NCBI GenBank assembly: GCA_028286525.1
Contig: JAQBRL010000022.1
Location: 1 to 42,078 of the forward strand
Reading direction: 5' to 3'
Length of the DNA: 42,078 bases
Source: Parcubacteria group bacterium
Lineage (GTDB): Bacteria > Patescibacteriota > Minisyncoccia > Phycocordibacterales > Phycocordibacteraceae
Shown here: in pieces, positions 33,433-40,706 of the stretch
How positions within the stretch are numbered: the stretch's first letter is position 1
How the letters are laid out: each line of letters opens with the position of its first letter
The notes under the pieces: generated by a model
What the model saw: the letters and a program-made list of their open reading frames with translations, nothing else
Databases searched by the model: none
What the model was told of the DNA's origin: nothing
Made by a program: the position numbers and the translations under genes

Positions 33433-33645
33433 ATGAGTGATCGTATGTCTCGAAATGGCACGACCGGTATCTCGCCGGCGCATGTCTTGGTCCTCATCGG
33501 ACTGATGCTGCTCCTAGTCTATGCAGCGGCGCCGTACGCACGCGAAGCCCTCGTCTGGCTATGGGCTTCGTTCCGGGAGTGGCTCACGGGGATGCTCGCC
33601 CTCGTCAACAGGGAGGTTACCCACCATGTTTCGCCAAATCCTTGA
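33433..33645 (+). CDS. Small membrane protein, 70 aa
   Basis: GGGGGAGGAACT immediately precedes the ATG, one of the strongest Shine-Dalgarno sites in the window. The product has a polar start, a membrane helix (about residues 16-33, AHVLVLIGLMLLLVYAAA) and an amphipathic Trp-rich stretch (LVWLWASFREWLTGML). It overlaps the next ORF by 20 bases. Function unknown; size and plan would fit a holin-like or regulatory membrane peptide, without further support. Confidence 0.6.
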   Translation: MSDRMSRNGTTGISPAHVLVLIGLMLLLVYAAAPYAREALVWLWASFREWLTGMLALVNREVTHHVSPNP

Positions 33646-33751
33646 ATATCTGAAGACGGATGACGATGGACCGACCATCCTGTTCTTCGGATTCATCCTC
33701 GTCGTCTGGCCGATAGGCTGCGAGGTCTACACCATCCTCAACGGCCTCTGA
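33626..33751 (+). CDS. Small membrane protein, 41 aa
   Basis: The ATG at 33626 lies inside the end of the 70-aa gene and has GGGAGG (33611-33616) 9 bases upstream, so the two are translationally linked. The 41-residue product has a charged start (MFRQILEYLKTDDDGP) and a membrane segment (TILFFGFILVVWPIGC). No family is recognised. It ends before a terminator shared with the convergent thrS gene. Confidence 0.55.
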   Translation: MFRQILEYLKTDDDGPTILFFGFILVVWPIGCEVYTILNGL

Positions 33752-33773
33752 ACGAAGGAGTACTGGTGAGACG

Positions 33774-33804
33774 AAAAGCGCCGGGAGCGATCCCGGCGTC
33801 TTTT
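33774..33804. terminator. Bidirectional terminator between small-ORF operon and thrS
   Basis: CGCCGGGA (33779-33786) pairs with TCCCGGCG (33791-33798) around GCGA. AAAA lies before and TCTTTTATTT after, so it can work in both directions. It overlaps the last bases of thrS. Confidence 0.75.
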
Positions 33805-35545
33805 ATTTCCTGGTGCTGGTTTCGCGTACGACTCTCGCCGCGAACGCCTCGACGCTCATCGCTTCGAGCTTTCCTTCGTCACGGCTTTCAGCGGTCACCG
33901 TACCGGCTTCTACTTCGGCGTCGCCCACCACCAGAAGATAGGGGATCTTCTCGCCCTTGCCCGCACGTATCTTCTTGCCGAGCGATTCGTTCGCGGCATC
34001 CACTTCCGCACGCAGTCCTGCCGTGACTAATGTTTCGGTCACGCGCGCCGCATAGTCCGCATGTTTTTCCGAAACCGGAAGTACGCGGACTTGCACGGGA
34101 GAAAGCCACACGGGGAAGTTGCCCGCGGTGTGCTCGATGAGTATGGAAAGGAATCGTTCGATAGAGCCCATGATGGCTGCGTGTATCATCACGATGCGCT
34201 CTTTTTGACCCTCTTCGTTTATGCAGGTGAGGTCGAAGCGTTCGGGCTGATTCATGTCGAGCTGTATGGTCGCGACCTGCCAGCGGCGGCCGAGCGAGTC
34301 CTCTGCCATGAAGTCGAGCTTGGGTCCGTAGAAGGCGGCTTCGCCGACCCCGTCTTCGACCGCAACCCCTTTCGCGCTTATGATGTCGCGCAGCATGCCC
34401 TCGGCCTTTTCCCATACGGACGCATCGCCCAGATAATTCTCCAGGTGCTCAGGGTCATGGGTGGAAAGCCGTACCTTCAGATCGAAGCCGAAGGCGGGGT
34501 AGAAGGCATGGATGATGTCCCAGACATTCAGGAATTCTTTCTGCACGTCGTTCATGCGGCAGAAGACATGCGCATCGTCCTGCGAGAATGCGCGGACGCG
34601 CGAAAGCCCAGAGAGCTCCCCGGACTGCTCGTCGCGGTAGCAGGCGGTGGTGTTGCTGTAGCGCTGGGGAAGCTCGCGATAGCTCCACTGCTTGCGCGCG
34701 TATATCTGCGTGTGATGCGGGCAATTCATCGGCTTCATCGCGAACTCGTGGCCCTCGCGTGTCTGTATACGGAACAGGTCGTCCTTGAATTTGTCCCAGT
34801 GACCGCTCGTTTCGTAGAGCTCCTTTTTCGTGATGTGCGGGATCTCCACTTTCTGGTAGCCATAGGGCTTTCGGAGCTCCCAGACGAAGTCGTCCAGCAG
34901 GTCGCGCACGAGCGTACCCTTCGGGGTAAAGAGGGGAAGGCCCGGCCCCACGAGCTCCGAGAAGACGAAGAGGTCGAGTTCCTTTCCGAGCTTCTTATGA
35001 TCGCGCTTCTTCGCTTCCTCTATCTGCGTGCGGTATGCATCGAGCTCTTCGATGGAGTCGAACGCAAGTCCGTAGATGCGCGTGAGCATCGGCTTCGTCT
35101 CGTCTCCACGCCAGTAGGCTCCCGCGATGCGCTCGAGCGCGAATGAATCCGCTTTTATCTCGTGAGCCGGGTTCTCGCTGTGGCCGCCACGGCACAGATC
35201 GGTAAAGTTTCCCGCCGTGTAGAGGGTGATGGGTTCGCCCGAAGCGACGATGCCGTCGATCAGCTCGAGCTTATAGGGATTCCCGGCGAAGCGGTCGCGC
35301 GCATCCTTCTCGGATACCTCGGTCCCCGTCATTTCGCTCCACGAGGGAAGAAGGTCGCGCATCGCTTCCTCTATCTGGGCAAGGTCGGTCTCTTTTGCGG
35401 GAGGACCGCCGGAGAAATCGAAATCGTAATAGAACCCGTTATCCACCGCAGGGCCGATGGTGGCTTTCGCATGCGGATAGCGCTCGGCGATGCTTGCTGC
35501 GAGCAGGTGAGCGAGAGTATGTCGTTTTTCCTCAAGGGAGGCCAT
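33803..35545 (-). CDS. thrS: Threonine-tRNA ligase, lacking the TGS domain
   Basis: A 580-residue class II synthetase. It opens directly with the N2 editing/SAD domain (HTLAHLLAASIAERYPHAKATIGPAVDNGFYYDFDF), then LCRGGHSENPAHEIKADSF with editing residues, the catalytic core (LPLFTPKGTLVRDLL; MNCPHHTQIYARKQWSYRELPQRYSN with the zinc-site Cys; GLSRVRAFSQDDAHVFC; GSIERFLSILIEHTAG as motif 3) and the C-terminal anticodon domain (FPVWLSPVQVRVLPVSEKH). The usual N-terminal TGS domain of about 60 residues is missing. The ATG at 35545 is preferred over an upstream one at 35707 because TGC-TATTCT ends 8 bases before it. The cognate tRNA-Thr lies at 13676. Confidence 0.94.
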   Translation of the reverse strand: MASLEEKRHTLAHLLAASIAERYPHAKATIGPAVDNGFYYDFDFSGGPPAKETDLAQIEEAMRDLLPSWSEMTGTEVSEKDARDRFAGNPYKLELIDGIVASGEPITLYTAGNFTDLCRGGHSENPAHEIKADSFALERIAGAYWRGDETKPMLTRIYGLAFDSIEELDAYRTQIEEAKKRDHKKLGKELDLFVFSELVGPGLPLFTPKGTLVRDLLDDFVWELRKPYGYQKVEIPHITKKELYETSGHWDKFKDDLFRIQTREGHEFAMKPMNCPHHTQIYARKQWSYRELPQRYSNTTACYRDEQSGELSGLSRVRAFSQDDAHVFCRMNDVQKEFLNVWDIIHAFYPAFGFDLKVRLSTHDPEHLENYLGDASVWEKAEGMLRDIISAKGVAVEDGVGEAAFYGPKLDFMAEDSLGRRWQVATIQLDMNQPERFDLTCINEEGQKERIVMIHAAIMGSIERFLSILIEHTAGNFPVWLSPVQVRVLPVSEKHADYAARVTETLVTAGLRAEVDAANESLGKKIRAGKGEKIPYLLVVGDAEVEAGTVTAESRDEGKLEAMSVEAFAARVVRETSTRK

Positions 35546-35562
35546 TAGAGGTGAGAATAGCA
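35546..35562 (-). promoter_or_regulatory. Extended -10 promoter for thrS
   Basis: On the minus strand TGC-TATTCT (TATTCT at plus 35554-35559) lies 8 bases before the thrS ATG, just after the terminator of the preceding small ORF. A leaderless mRNA is implied. Confidence 0.5.
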
Positions 35563-35573
35563 TAAAACAGTTC

Positions 35574-35597
35574 GCGGCGGCCCCTACAGGCCGCCGC
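35574..35597 (-). terminator. Terminator after the 67-aa ORF
   Basis: On the minus strand GCGGCGGCC pairs with GGCCGCCGC (plus 35574-35582 and 35589-35597) directly after the TAA at 35598, followed by GAACTGTTTT. Confidence 0.65.
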
Positions 35598-35801
35598 TTA
35601 GAACTCGCCAGGAGAGCCGTATCCGCCATTTCCCGTGCGCGGATACGCTTCCTGGAACCGCTCCTCATCGTGCGGCGGATACCGCGGATCAGGGAGTTCA
35701 GCTTCAAGAGCGATATACAAGCGCGCCGTATCCTGCGTTCGTTCCTCGGGCCGGATGAACGATTCAGGCGGTCGTGACTGTTCGTAGTTCCATCTGGACA
35801 T
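35598..35801 (-). CDS. Small hypothetical protein, 67 aa
   Basis: A polar 67-residue protein starting MSRWNYEQSRPPESFIRPEERTQ (split here from a longer open frame) and ending RTGNGGYGSPGEF. It has no membrane segment and no recognised family. AAAGGA lies 7 bases before the chosen ATG, and a terminator hairpin follows the stop at once, which supports a real gene. A longer start at 35876 would overlap dnaE. It sits 31 bases after the dnaE stop and may be read from the dnaE transcript. Confidence 0.55.
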   Translation of the reverse strand: MSRWNYEQSRPPESFIRPEERTQDTARLYIALEAELPDPRYPPHDEERFQEAYPRTGNGGYGSPGEF

Positions 35802-35832
35802 CGAGCATCCTTTCGAACCTGTGATTCTTATA

Positions 35833-38800
35833 TCACAGCGCTTTGAGATTCTCGATGGCGAGCGAAAGCTCGCCATTGCGGTTACTGATGGTCGCTTTGA
35901 TAAGGACGCATTCGCCCACCTGCACGAAGGGACTCCGTTCCTTATAGACCTTGGGAAAGATGACGCCTTCGATGGAGGAGGATTTATCCTCGAACTTCAC
36001 GAAGGCCATCTTCTCGCCGGATTTCGTGAGCACGGTACGCACCTCTTGAATGAGTACGGGAATGATAATGGGCAGGCCCGGCTGCGGCTCTGCACGGATG
36101 TGGCCAATGGTGGTAGCCGCTTTGCTCATGGCGTCCGGATGGCTATCGAGGGGATGCCCCGAGACGTAGATACCCAGAAGCTCTTTTTCCCATGCGAGCT
36201 TGTCGGCGAGCGTGGTGGTGCGATCGGAGGCAGGAAGCACGAGCGCAGGCGCCGCGAAGAGTCCGGCGCCGAAGAGGGAATCCTGCGGCGCCTCCGTCGT
36301 CGCGTCCTTATGGAAGGTGAGCAGCGTCTCGATATGGGAAAGCAGGAGCGAGCGCCCGCCGCGCTCGTCCACGAAACGATCGAGCGCGCCTGACTTGATG
36401 AGGCACTCGAGGGATTTGCGATTCAGGCTCTTCGTTTGTATGCGCGAGAGGAAATCAGAAAGGTCTGTATACGGCCCGTTCTTGTTGCGTTCGGTGATGA
36501 TGGCTTCGGAAATGCCCTCGCCGAAGTTCTTGATGGTCGTGAGCCCGAAGCGGATGGTGTCTTTGTTCTCTCCCGCGACCGTGAAGTCGCTCCCGCTCTC
36601 GTTCACGTCCGGAGGAAGCACCAGGATCTTGAGGCGTTCGCATTCGGCCACGAACGTGGCGATGGATTCGGTGTCGCCCGCGTCAGCGGTGAGTACCGCC
36701 GCCATGTACTCCACGGGATAGTTCGCTTTCATGTATGCCGTCTGGTAGGCGACCTTGCCGTAGCAGGCGGCATGCGCCTTGCCGAAGCCGTACGCCGCGA
36801 ACGGCTCGATGAGTTTCCAGAGCGTCTCGCCCTTTTCCTTGGAGAGCTTTCCGTATTCCAAGAATCCCTTCAGGAGCTTTTCCTTCTGGGCTTCCATTTC
36901 CGCAGGGATCTTCTTGCCCATGGCTTTGCGCAGCGTATCGGCTTCCAGCCACGTGTACCCGCCGAGCGTGATGGCGGTCAAAAGCACGTCGTCCTGGTAC
37001 ACGAGAAGGCCGTACGAGGCTCCAAGATACTCTTCCATGCGCGGGTCCATGTAGCGCAAGAGCTTCGGATTCTTCTTGCGCTCGATGTATTGCGGGATGG
37101 ATTCCATGGGACCCGGACGATAGAGCGCCACCATGGCATTGATGTCGTGGATGCTCGTGGGCTGGAGTTCCTTCAAGTAGCGCGTCATGCCCGAGCCGTT
37201 CAATTGGAACGTGCCTTCGGTCTCGCCGCGCGCGAGCATAGCGAAGGTCTTCGCATCGTCGATAGGGATATTCTCGATATCGATGAACATGCCGCGGGTC
37301 TCCTGCACGCGCTCGATGGCGTCCGACAGGATGGCGAGATTCTTGATGCCGAGGAAGTCGAACTTCAGGAGTCCCGCGTCTTCCACCGCATGCATGTCGT
37401 ACTGGGTGATGAGCTTGCCCGTCTTGGTATCCACCTGCAGCGGCGTGAAGTCCGTGAGCGGGGTGGGCGAAATGACCACGCCCGCGGCGTGCACGCCCGT
37501 ATGGCGCACGCAGCCTTCTATCTGGCGGGCCAGGTCGATGATCTGGCGCGCATCGTCGTCCTCGTTGTAGAGGGCTTTCAGCTCCGGCTCGAGCTCGAGC
37601 GCGCGTTCGATGGTCATAGGGAAGCCCTGGCTTCCGAGCGGGATGAGCTTCGCTATCTGATCGCCCATGCGGTATGCATGGCCCAGCGCGCGCGCTACGT
37701 CGCGTACCGCTGCGCGCGCCATCAGGGTGCCGAAGGTACCTATCTGCGCGACTTTATCGTCGCCGTATTTCCGCTTCGCGTACGCGATCATCTCGTCGCG
37801 CCTGTTATCAGCGAAGTCCATGTCGATATCCGGGGCGGAAGGCCGTTCAGGATTCAGGAAGCGCTCGAAGGGAAGCTTATAGAACAACGGGTCGACATTC
37901 GTGATACCGGAAAGATAGGTGACGAGCGAACCGGCGACCGAACCGCGAATGGTCGTCAGGATGCCGTTCGCATGCGCATAGTCGAGAAGGTCGGCAACGA
38001 CCAAGAAGTAGGGCGCGAAGCCTTTCGCGTTGATGATCTCGAGTTCGTACTCGATCCGCTTCTCCACTTCAGGCGTACGCTCCATGGCGCGCATGGAAAG
38101 GCCGTTATAGGTCTTCTCGCGGAGCGTCTGCTCGTACGTCTTGCCCGGTTCAGGCGCCAGCGCGGGGAAGTTCCAGCCGCCAAGCGTAAGGGTCACGTTG
38201 CACCGCTCGGCTATCTCGCCCGAACGGTCCACCGCGTCAGGAATGTCCTTGAACCATTCGCGCATCTGCTCCTCCTTCACGAAGGAGAAATCCTCCTCCT
38301 CGTTGTGGCCTTCGGACCCGTGCGCGATGCGGCGCATCACTTCGGTGGCCTCGCGATCGGAAGGCTTCAGGTAGTACACGTCATGCTGGGCAAGCAGCGG
38401 CACGCCGGAGGATTTCGAAAGATCCCTAATGTCGGCCATACGCTCCATATGCTTGTTCACCTTCGGGTGGTGCGTGATCTCGAGGAAGACATTCTCTTTC
38501 CCGAAGATGCTCACGTATTCCGCGAGCGCTGCCGCGGCGCCTTTCTTGTCTCCCGCCTTGAGGTACTGCGCGACCTCGCCCGCGAAGGACGGAATGATCG
38601 CGATGAGGCCTGCATGATGCTGGCGCAGCAACTCCTTATCCATACGCGGCCGGTCGAACAGGCCTTCGGTGAAGGCTTTCGTCACGAGCACCATCAGGTT
38701 CTGGTACCCCTCGTTATTCTCCGCGAGCAGCACGAGGCGCGAGCGCTTGTTCTCGTCACCTGGATTCTTGTCATAGCGCGAGCGCTGCGCCACGTAGGCA

Positions 38801-39003
38801 TCCACGCCGAGGACCGGTTTGATGCCGGCTTTCTCCGCTGCCTTATAGAACTCCACGGCAGCGTGCATGTTGCCTGCGTCGGTGATGCCGAGCGCGGGCA
38901 TGTCGGCCGCCTTGGCGGCCTTTACGAGCGCGGGAACCTTGGGGAGCGCCTGGAGGAAGGAGTAGTGGCTGTGCGTATGGAGGTGTACGAATTTGCTCGC
39001 CAT
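35833..39003 (-). CDS. dnaE: DNA polymerase III alpha subunit
   Basis: A 1056-residue replicative polymerase. The N-terminal PHP domain begins KFVHLHTHSHYSFLQALPKV, with His residues of the family metal site, and has GVDAYVA and LLAQHDVYYL. The palm contains GSVAGSLVTYLSGITNVDP and the catalytic acids in RPSAPDIDMDFADNRRDE. Fingers follow with HAAGVVISP, FDFLGIKNL, RPGPMESIPQYI and YGFGKAHAACYGKVAYQTAYMKANYP (split motif). A helix-hairpin-helix stretch and a C-terminal OB domain (TVLTKSGEKMAFVKFED) end the protein, which is somewhat shorter than E. coli DnaE. TGG-TATCCT ends 7 bases before the ATG. Confidence 0.96.
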   Translation of the reverse strand: MASKFVHLHTHSHYSFLQALPKVPALVKAAKAADMPALGITDAGNMHAAVEFYKAAEKAGIKPVLGVDAYVAQRSRYDKNPGDENKRSRLVLLAENNEGYQNLMVLVTKAFTEGLFDRPRMDKELLRQHHAGLIAIIPSFAGEVAQYLKAGDKKGAAAALAEYVSIFGKENVFLEITHHPKVNKHMERMADIRDLSKSSGVPLLAQHDVYYLKPSDREATEVMRRIAHGSEGHNEEEDFSFVKEEQMREWFKDIPDAVDRSGEIAERCNVTLTLGGWNFPALAPEPGKTYEQTLREKTYNGLSMRAMERTPEVEKRIEYELEIINAKGFAPYFLVVADLLDYAHANGILTTIRGSVAGSLVTYLSGITNVDPLFYKLPFERFLNPERPSAPDIDMDFADNRRDEMIAYAKRKYGDDKVAQIGTFGTLMARAAVRDVARALGHAYRMGDQIAKLIPLGSQGFPMTIERALELEPELKALYNEDDDARQIIDLARQIEGCVRHTGVHAAGVVISPTPLTDFTPLQVDTKTGKLITQYDMHAVEDAGLLKFDFLGIKNLAILSDAIERVQETRGMFIDIENIPIDDAKTFAMLARGETEGTFQLNGSGMTRYLKELQPTSIHDINAMVALYRPGPMESIPQYIERKKNPKLLRYMDPRMEEYLGASYGLLVYQDDVLLTAITLGGYTWLEADTLRKAMGKKIPAEMEAQKEKLLKGFLEYGKLSKEKGETLWKLIEPFAAYGFGKAHAACYGKVAYQTAYMKANYPVEYMAAVLTADAGDTESIATFVAECERLKILVLPPDVNESGSDFTVAGENKDTIRFGLTTIKNFGEGISEAIITERNKNGPYTDLSDFLSRIQTKSLNRKSLECLIKSGALDRFVDERGGRSLLLSHIETLLTFHKDATTEAPQDSLFGAGLFAAPALVLPASDRTTTLADKLAWEKELLGIYVSGHPLDSHPDAMSKAATTIGHIRAEPQPGLPIIIPVLIQEVRTVLTKSGEKMAFVKFEDKSSSIEGVIFPKVYKERSPFVQVGECVLIKATISNRNGELSLAIENLKAL

Positions 39004-39059
39004 TGCCTACAGGATACCAAAATTGGAACCGATTGCTCTGTGCCTGCTATCCTGGGCGT
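39004..39059. promoter_or_regulatory. Divergent promoters for dnaE and rnhB
   Basis: Both genes carry the same -10 sequence, TATCCT, with an upstream TGn: minus strand at plus 39011-39016, 7 bases before the dnaE ATG; plus strand at 39048-39053, 6 bases before the rnhB ATG. No Shine-Dalgarno sequence is present for either. Confidence 0.6.
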
Positions 39060-39650
39060 ATGTACATCGTCGGAGTGGATGAAGCGGGTCGCGGACCTCT
39101 TGCCGGACCGGTTGCGGTAGGGACCGTACGCGTGCTCGAAGGCTTCGATATCGTCGCTGCTTTTCCGGGACTCAACGACTCCAAGAAGCTTACGGAGAAG
39201 AAACGCGAAGCGATATTCCTCCAGCTGCAGGAAGAAATAAAAAAAGGGAACGTGAGCGCGGTCGTATATCTGGCGAGCGCAGCGAAGATCGATGCCGAAG
39301 GCATCGTGCCGTCCGTCCGCGGCGCGCTCTATAAAGGAGTGCGGAAGCTTCTGCCGAATCCCGAAGAAGGAAAAGTATTTCTGGACGGTTCCCTGAAAGC
39401 GCCTCCGGAATACGAGCAGGAGACCATCATAGGCGGCGACGGAACGGTCCCGGCCATCATGCTCGCGTCAGTCGCCGCGAAAGTGACCCGCGATCGATTG
39501 ATGAAAAAGCTCGCGCTCGAGCATCCGCTCTACGAATTCGATATACATAAAGGGTATGGAACGAAAAAGCATTACGAGCTCCTGCGCACGCATGGCCCCT
39601 GCGCGCTGCATCGGTTGACCTTCCTGCACTTAAAAATCGAGAGTGTATAA
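39060..39650 (+). CDS. rnhB: Ribonuclease HII
   Basis: A 196-residue type 2 RNase H that cuts RNA in RNA-DNA hybrids and removes misincorporated ribonucleotides. The start YIVGVDEAGRGPLAGPV carries the Asp-Glu pair and GRG motif. LNDSKKLTEKKRE, VFLDGSLKAP (third acid) and SVAAKVTRDRLM follow, then the C-terminal GYGTKKHYELLRTHGPCALHR. Length is normal. The ATG at 39060 fits the family start; an upstream frame to 39003 lies in the promoter. A GC-rich hairpin follows the stop. Confidence 0.95.
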   Translation: MYIVGVDEAGRGPLAGPVAVGTVRVLEGFDIVAAFPGLNDSKKLTEKKREAIFLQLQEEIKKGNVSAVVYLASAAKIDAEGIVPSVRGALYKGVRKLLPNPEEGKVFLDGSLKAPPEYEQETIIGGDGTVPAIMLASVAAKVTRDRLMKKLALEHPLYEFDIHKGYGTKKHYELLRTHGPCALHRLTFLHLKIESV

Positions 39651-39658
39651 AACTGTGA

Positions 39659-39715
39659 GGGCCACGCGAAGCTCGCGTGGCCCTGTTCGGTTGCCCAAGC
39701 AGTCCGGTGACTGCT
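39659..39715 (+). terminator. Two hairpins after rnhB
   Basis: GGGCCACGCGA pairs with TCGCGTGGCCC around AGC (39659-39683). A second hairpin AGCAGTC-CGGT-GACTGCT (39698-39715) follows. T-runs are weak. Confidence 0.6.
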
Positions 39716-39788
39716 CAAAGGCGTTTGTGTACCGCTGCTTACCCAGGTACTAGGTTATAAAGTCGAGATTCTGCTAGTTCCGAAGGAA

Positions 39789-39935
39789 CTAGCCATACTC
39801 GGTGGTGAGAGGCTTGGAGGCCGAAAATTCGAGAAGAACATCCCCTTTGTTGTCGTTGACGGAACGCTGATTCGCTTTGGCTTCTTGCATCGTCGCCCTT
39901 TCGGAGCTTCGATAGTTGGGAGGCTTGCGCCCCAT
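39789..39935 (-). CDS. Possible small protein, 48 aa
   Basis: A minus-strand ORF encoding a polar peptide that starts MGRKPPNYRSSERATMQEAK and ends FSASKPLTTEYG. Its TAG lies within a perfect hairpin (GCTAGTTCC/GGAACTAGC, plus 39773-39793) that closes on a UUCG loop when read in this direction, as a terminator would. There is no clear ribosome binding site. The same region has an open frame on the plus strand without a normal start (39711-39938). Support is weak and it may be chance. Confidence 0.3.
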   Translation of the reverse strand: MGRKPPNYRSSERATMQEAKANQRSVNDNKGDVLLEFSASKPLTTEYG

Positions 39936-40061
39936 TAGGCCATACATGGCCCAGCGAACTGCTGCCGTTTTCAGGACTCGTACTGGCGGTAGCTATTCAC
40001 ACATTCCCATATTGTGGCGCTTTTACAAGGCCAGAAGGTGCTCAATTCAAGGCAGTAAAGG

Positions 40062-40176
40062 TTGTCGAAAAAGCTCCAGAGACGAGGCACGGAGAGTGAG
40101 GAGCGGAGGCGTATGCGGCTATACGACGAAGCGACGAATGAGGCTCCGTAACGAAGTATATGGACTTTTTCGGCAA
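40062..40176 (+). repeat. Dispersed hairpin element, copy B
   Basis: Outer stem TTGTCGAAAAAGCTCCA (40062-40078) with TGGACTTTTTCGGCAA (40161-40176, one bulge). Second stem ACGGAG/CTCCGT; apical stem CGTAT/ATACG; GAGCGGAGG precedes the apical stem, ACGACGAAGCGA follows it, and CCGTAACGAAG follows the second stem. Fourteen bases (40101-40114) are identical to copy A. It ends 22 bases before rpmF. Confidence 0.8.
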
Positions 40177-40198
40177 GCTCGTGTAACTTACCTTCACT

Positions 40199-40570
40199 AT
40201 GTCAGTTCGAATGCGCCACACGAGTTCGCACACCAAGAACCGCCGGAGCCACCATGCTCTGACGGGTACCAACGTCGTCGTCGACAAGGAGTCCGGCGCG
40301 CTCCGTCTTCCGCACCGCCTGGACGAATCCACCGGCATGTACCGCGGCAAGCAGATAGTCGCCAAGCGCGAAGTGAAGAAAGCGGAGCAGAAGGAGAAGG
40401 CGAAAGCCAAGGCGAAGGAGCACGACCACGAGGTGGCGACCACCAATACGAGTCCGGCTGCCGAGAAGCACATCAAGACGGAAGAGCGCGAGAAGAAAAC
40501 GCAGGGAGTGCTCGGACGCATGATCACGGGCCGCGCCAAATCCCGTTCCGGCTTTGGAGGAGGAGTGTAG
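40199..40570 (+). CDS. rpmF: Large-subunit ribosomal protein bL32 (Cys-less, extended)
   Basis: A 123-residue protein whose first 55 residues match bL32: [23 protein letters not shown], then [19 protein letters not shown]. The four zinc-binding Cys of classical bL32 are absent (VDKESGA and LDESTG stand in their places). A long basic/Lys-Glu extension (56-123, [19 protein letters not shown] and a Gly/Arg end) follows; bL32 is usually 55-65 residues. It is preceded by hairpin copy B and followed by a strong terminator, so it is a single-gene unit. Confidence 0.82.
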   Translation: MSVRMRHTSSHTKNRRSHHALTGTNVVVDKESGALRLPHRLDESTGMYRGKQIVAKREVKKAEQKEKAKAKAKEHDHEVATTNTSPAAEKHIKTEEREKKTQGVLGRMITGRAKSRSGFGGGV

Positions 40571-40574
40571 AACT

Positions 40575-40602
40575 TGAAAAAACCGCGAAAGCGGTTTTTT
40601 CA
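40575..40602 (+). terminator. Rho-independent terminator after rpmF
   Basis: TGAAAAAACCGC pairs with GCGGTTTTTTCA around a GAAA tetraloop, with the T-run in the right arm. Confidence 0.85.
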
Positions 40603-40706
40603 TTTCGACTCCACGAGCACTCACATCGGATATTCACATTGCACGCACTATAGTTACCGTGTGTTTTTCTGGGAGTGAGGTATTCTATCCATACAGCTCT
40701 TTCATT

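Noticed and set aside
33766-34026. 86-codon frame with GTG start after a GAAGGAG site
   Set aside because: The site is good, but the frame runs through a terminator and is antisense to the thrS end. It is mentioned with the small-ORF operon only.
36436-39120. 894-codon open frame antisense to dnaE
   Set aside because: Same effect; the product is low in normal protein character and dnaE motifs are complete on the other strand.
39916-40653. 245-codon plus-strand frame over rpmF
   Set aside because: It crosses hairpin copy B and reads rpmF out of frame; the rpmF frame has clear homology.
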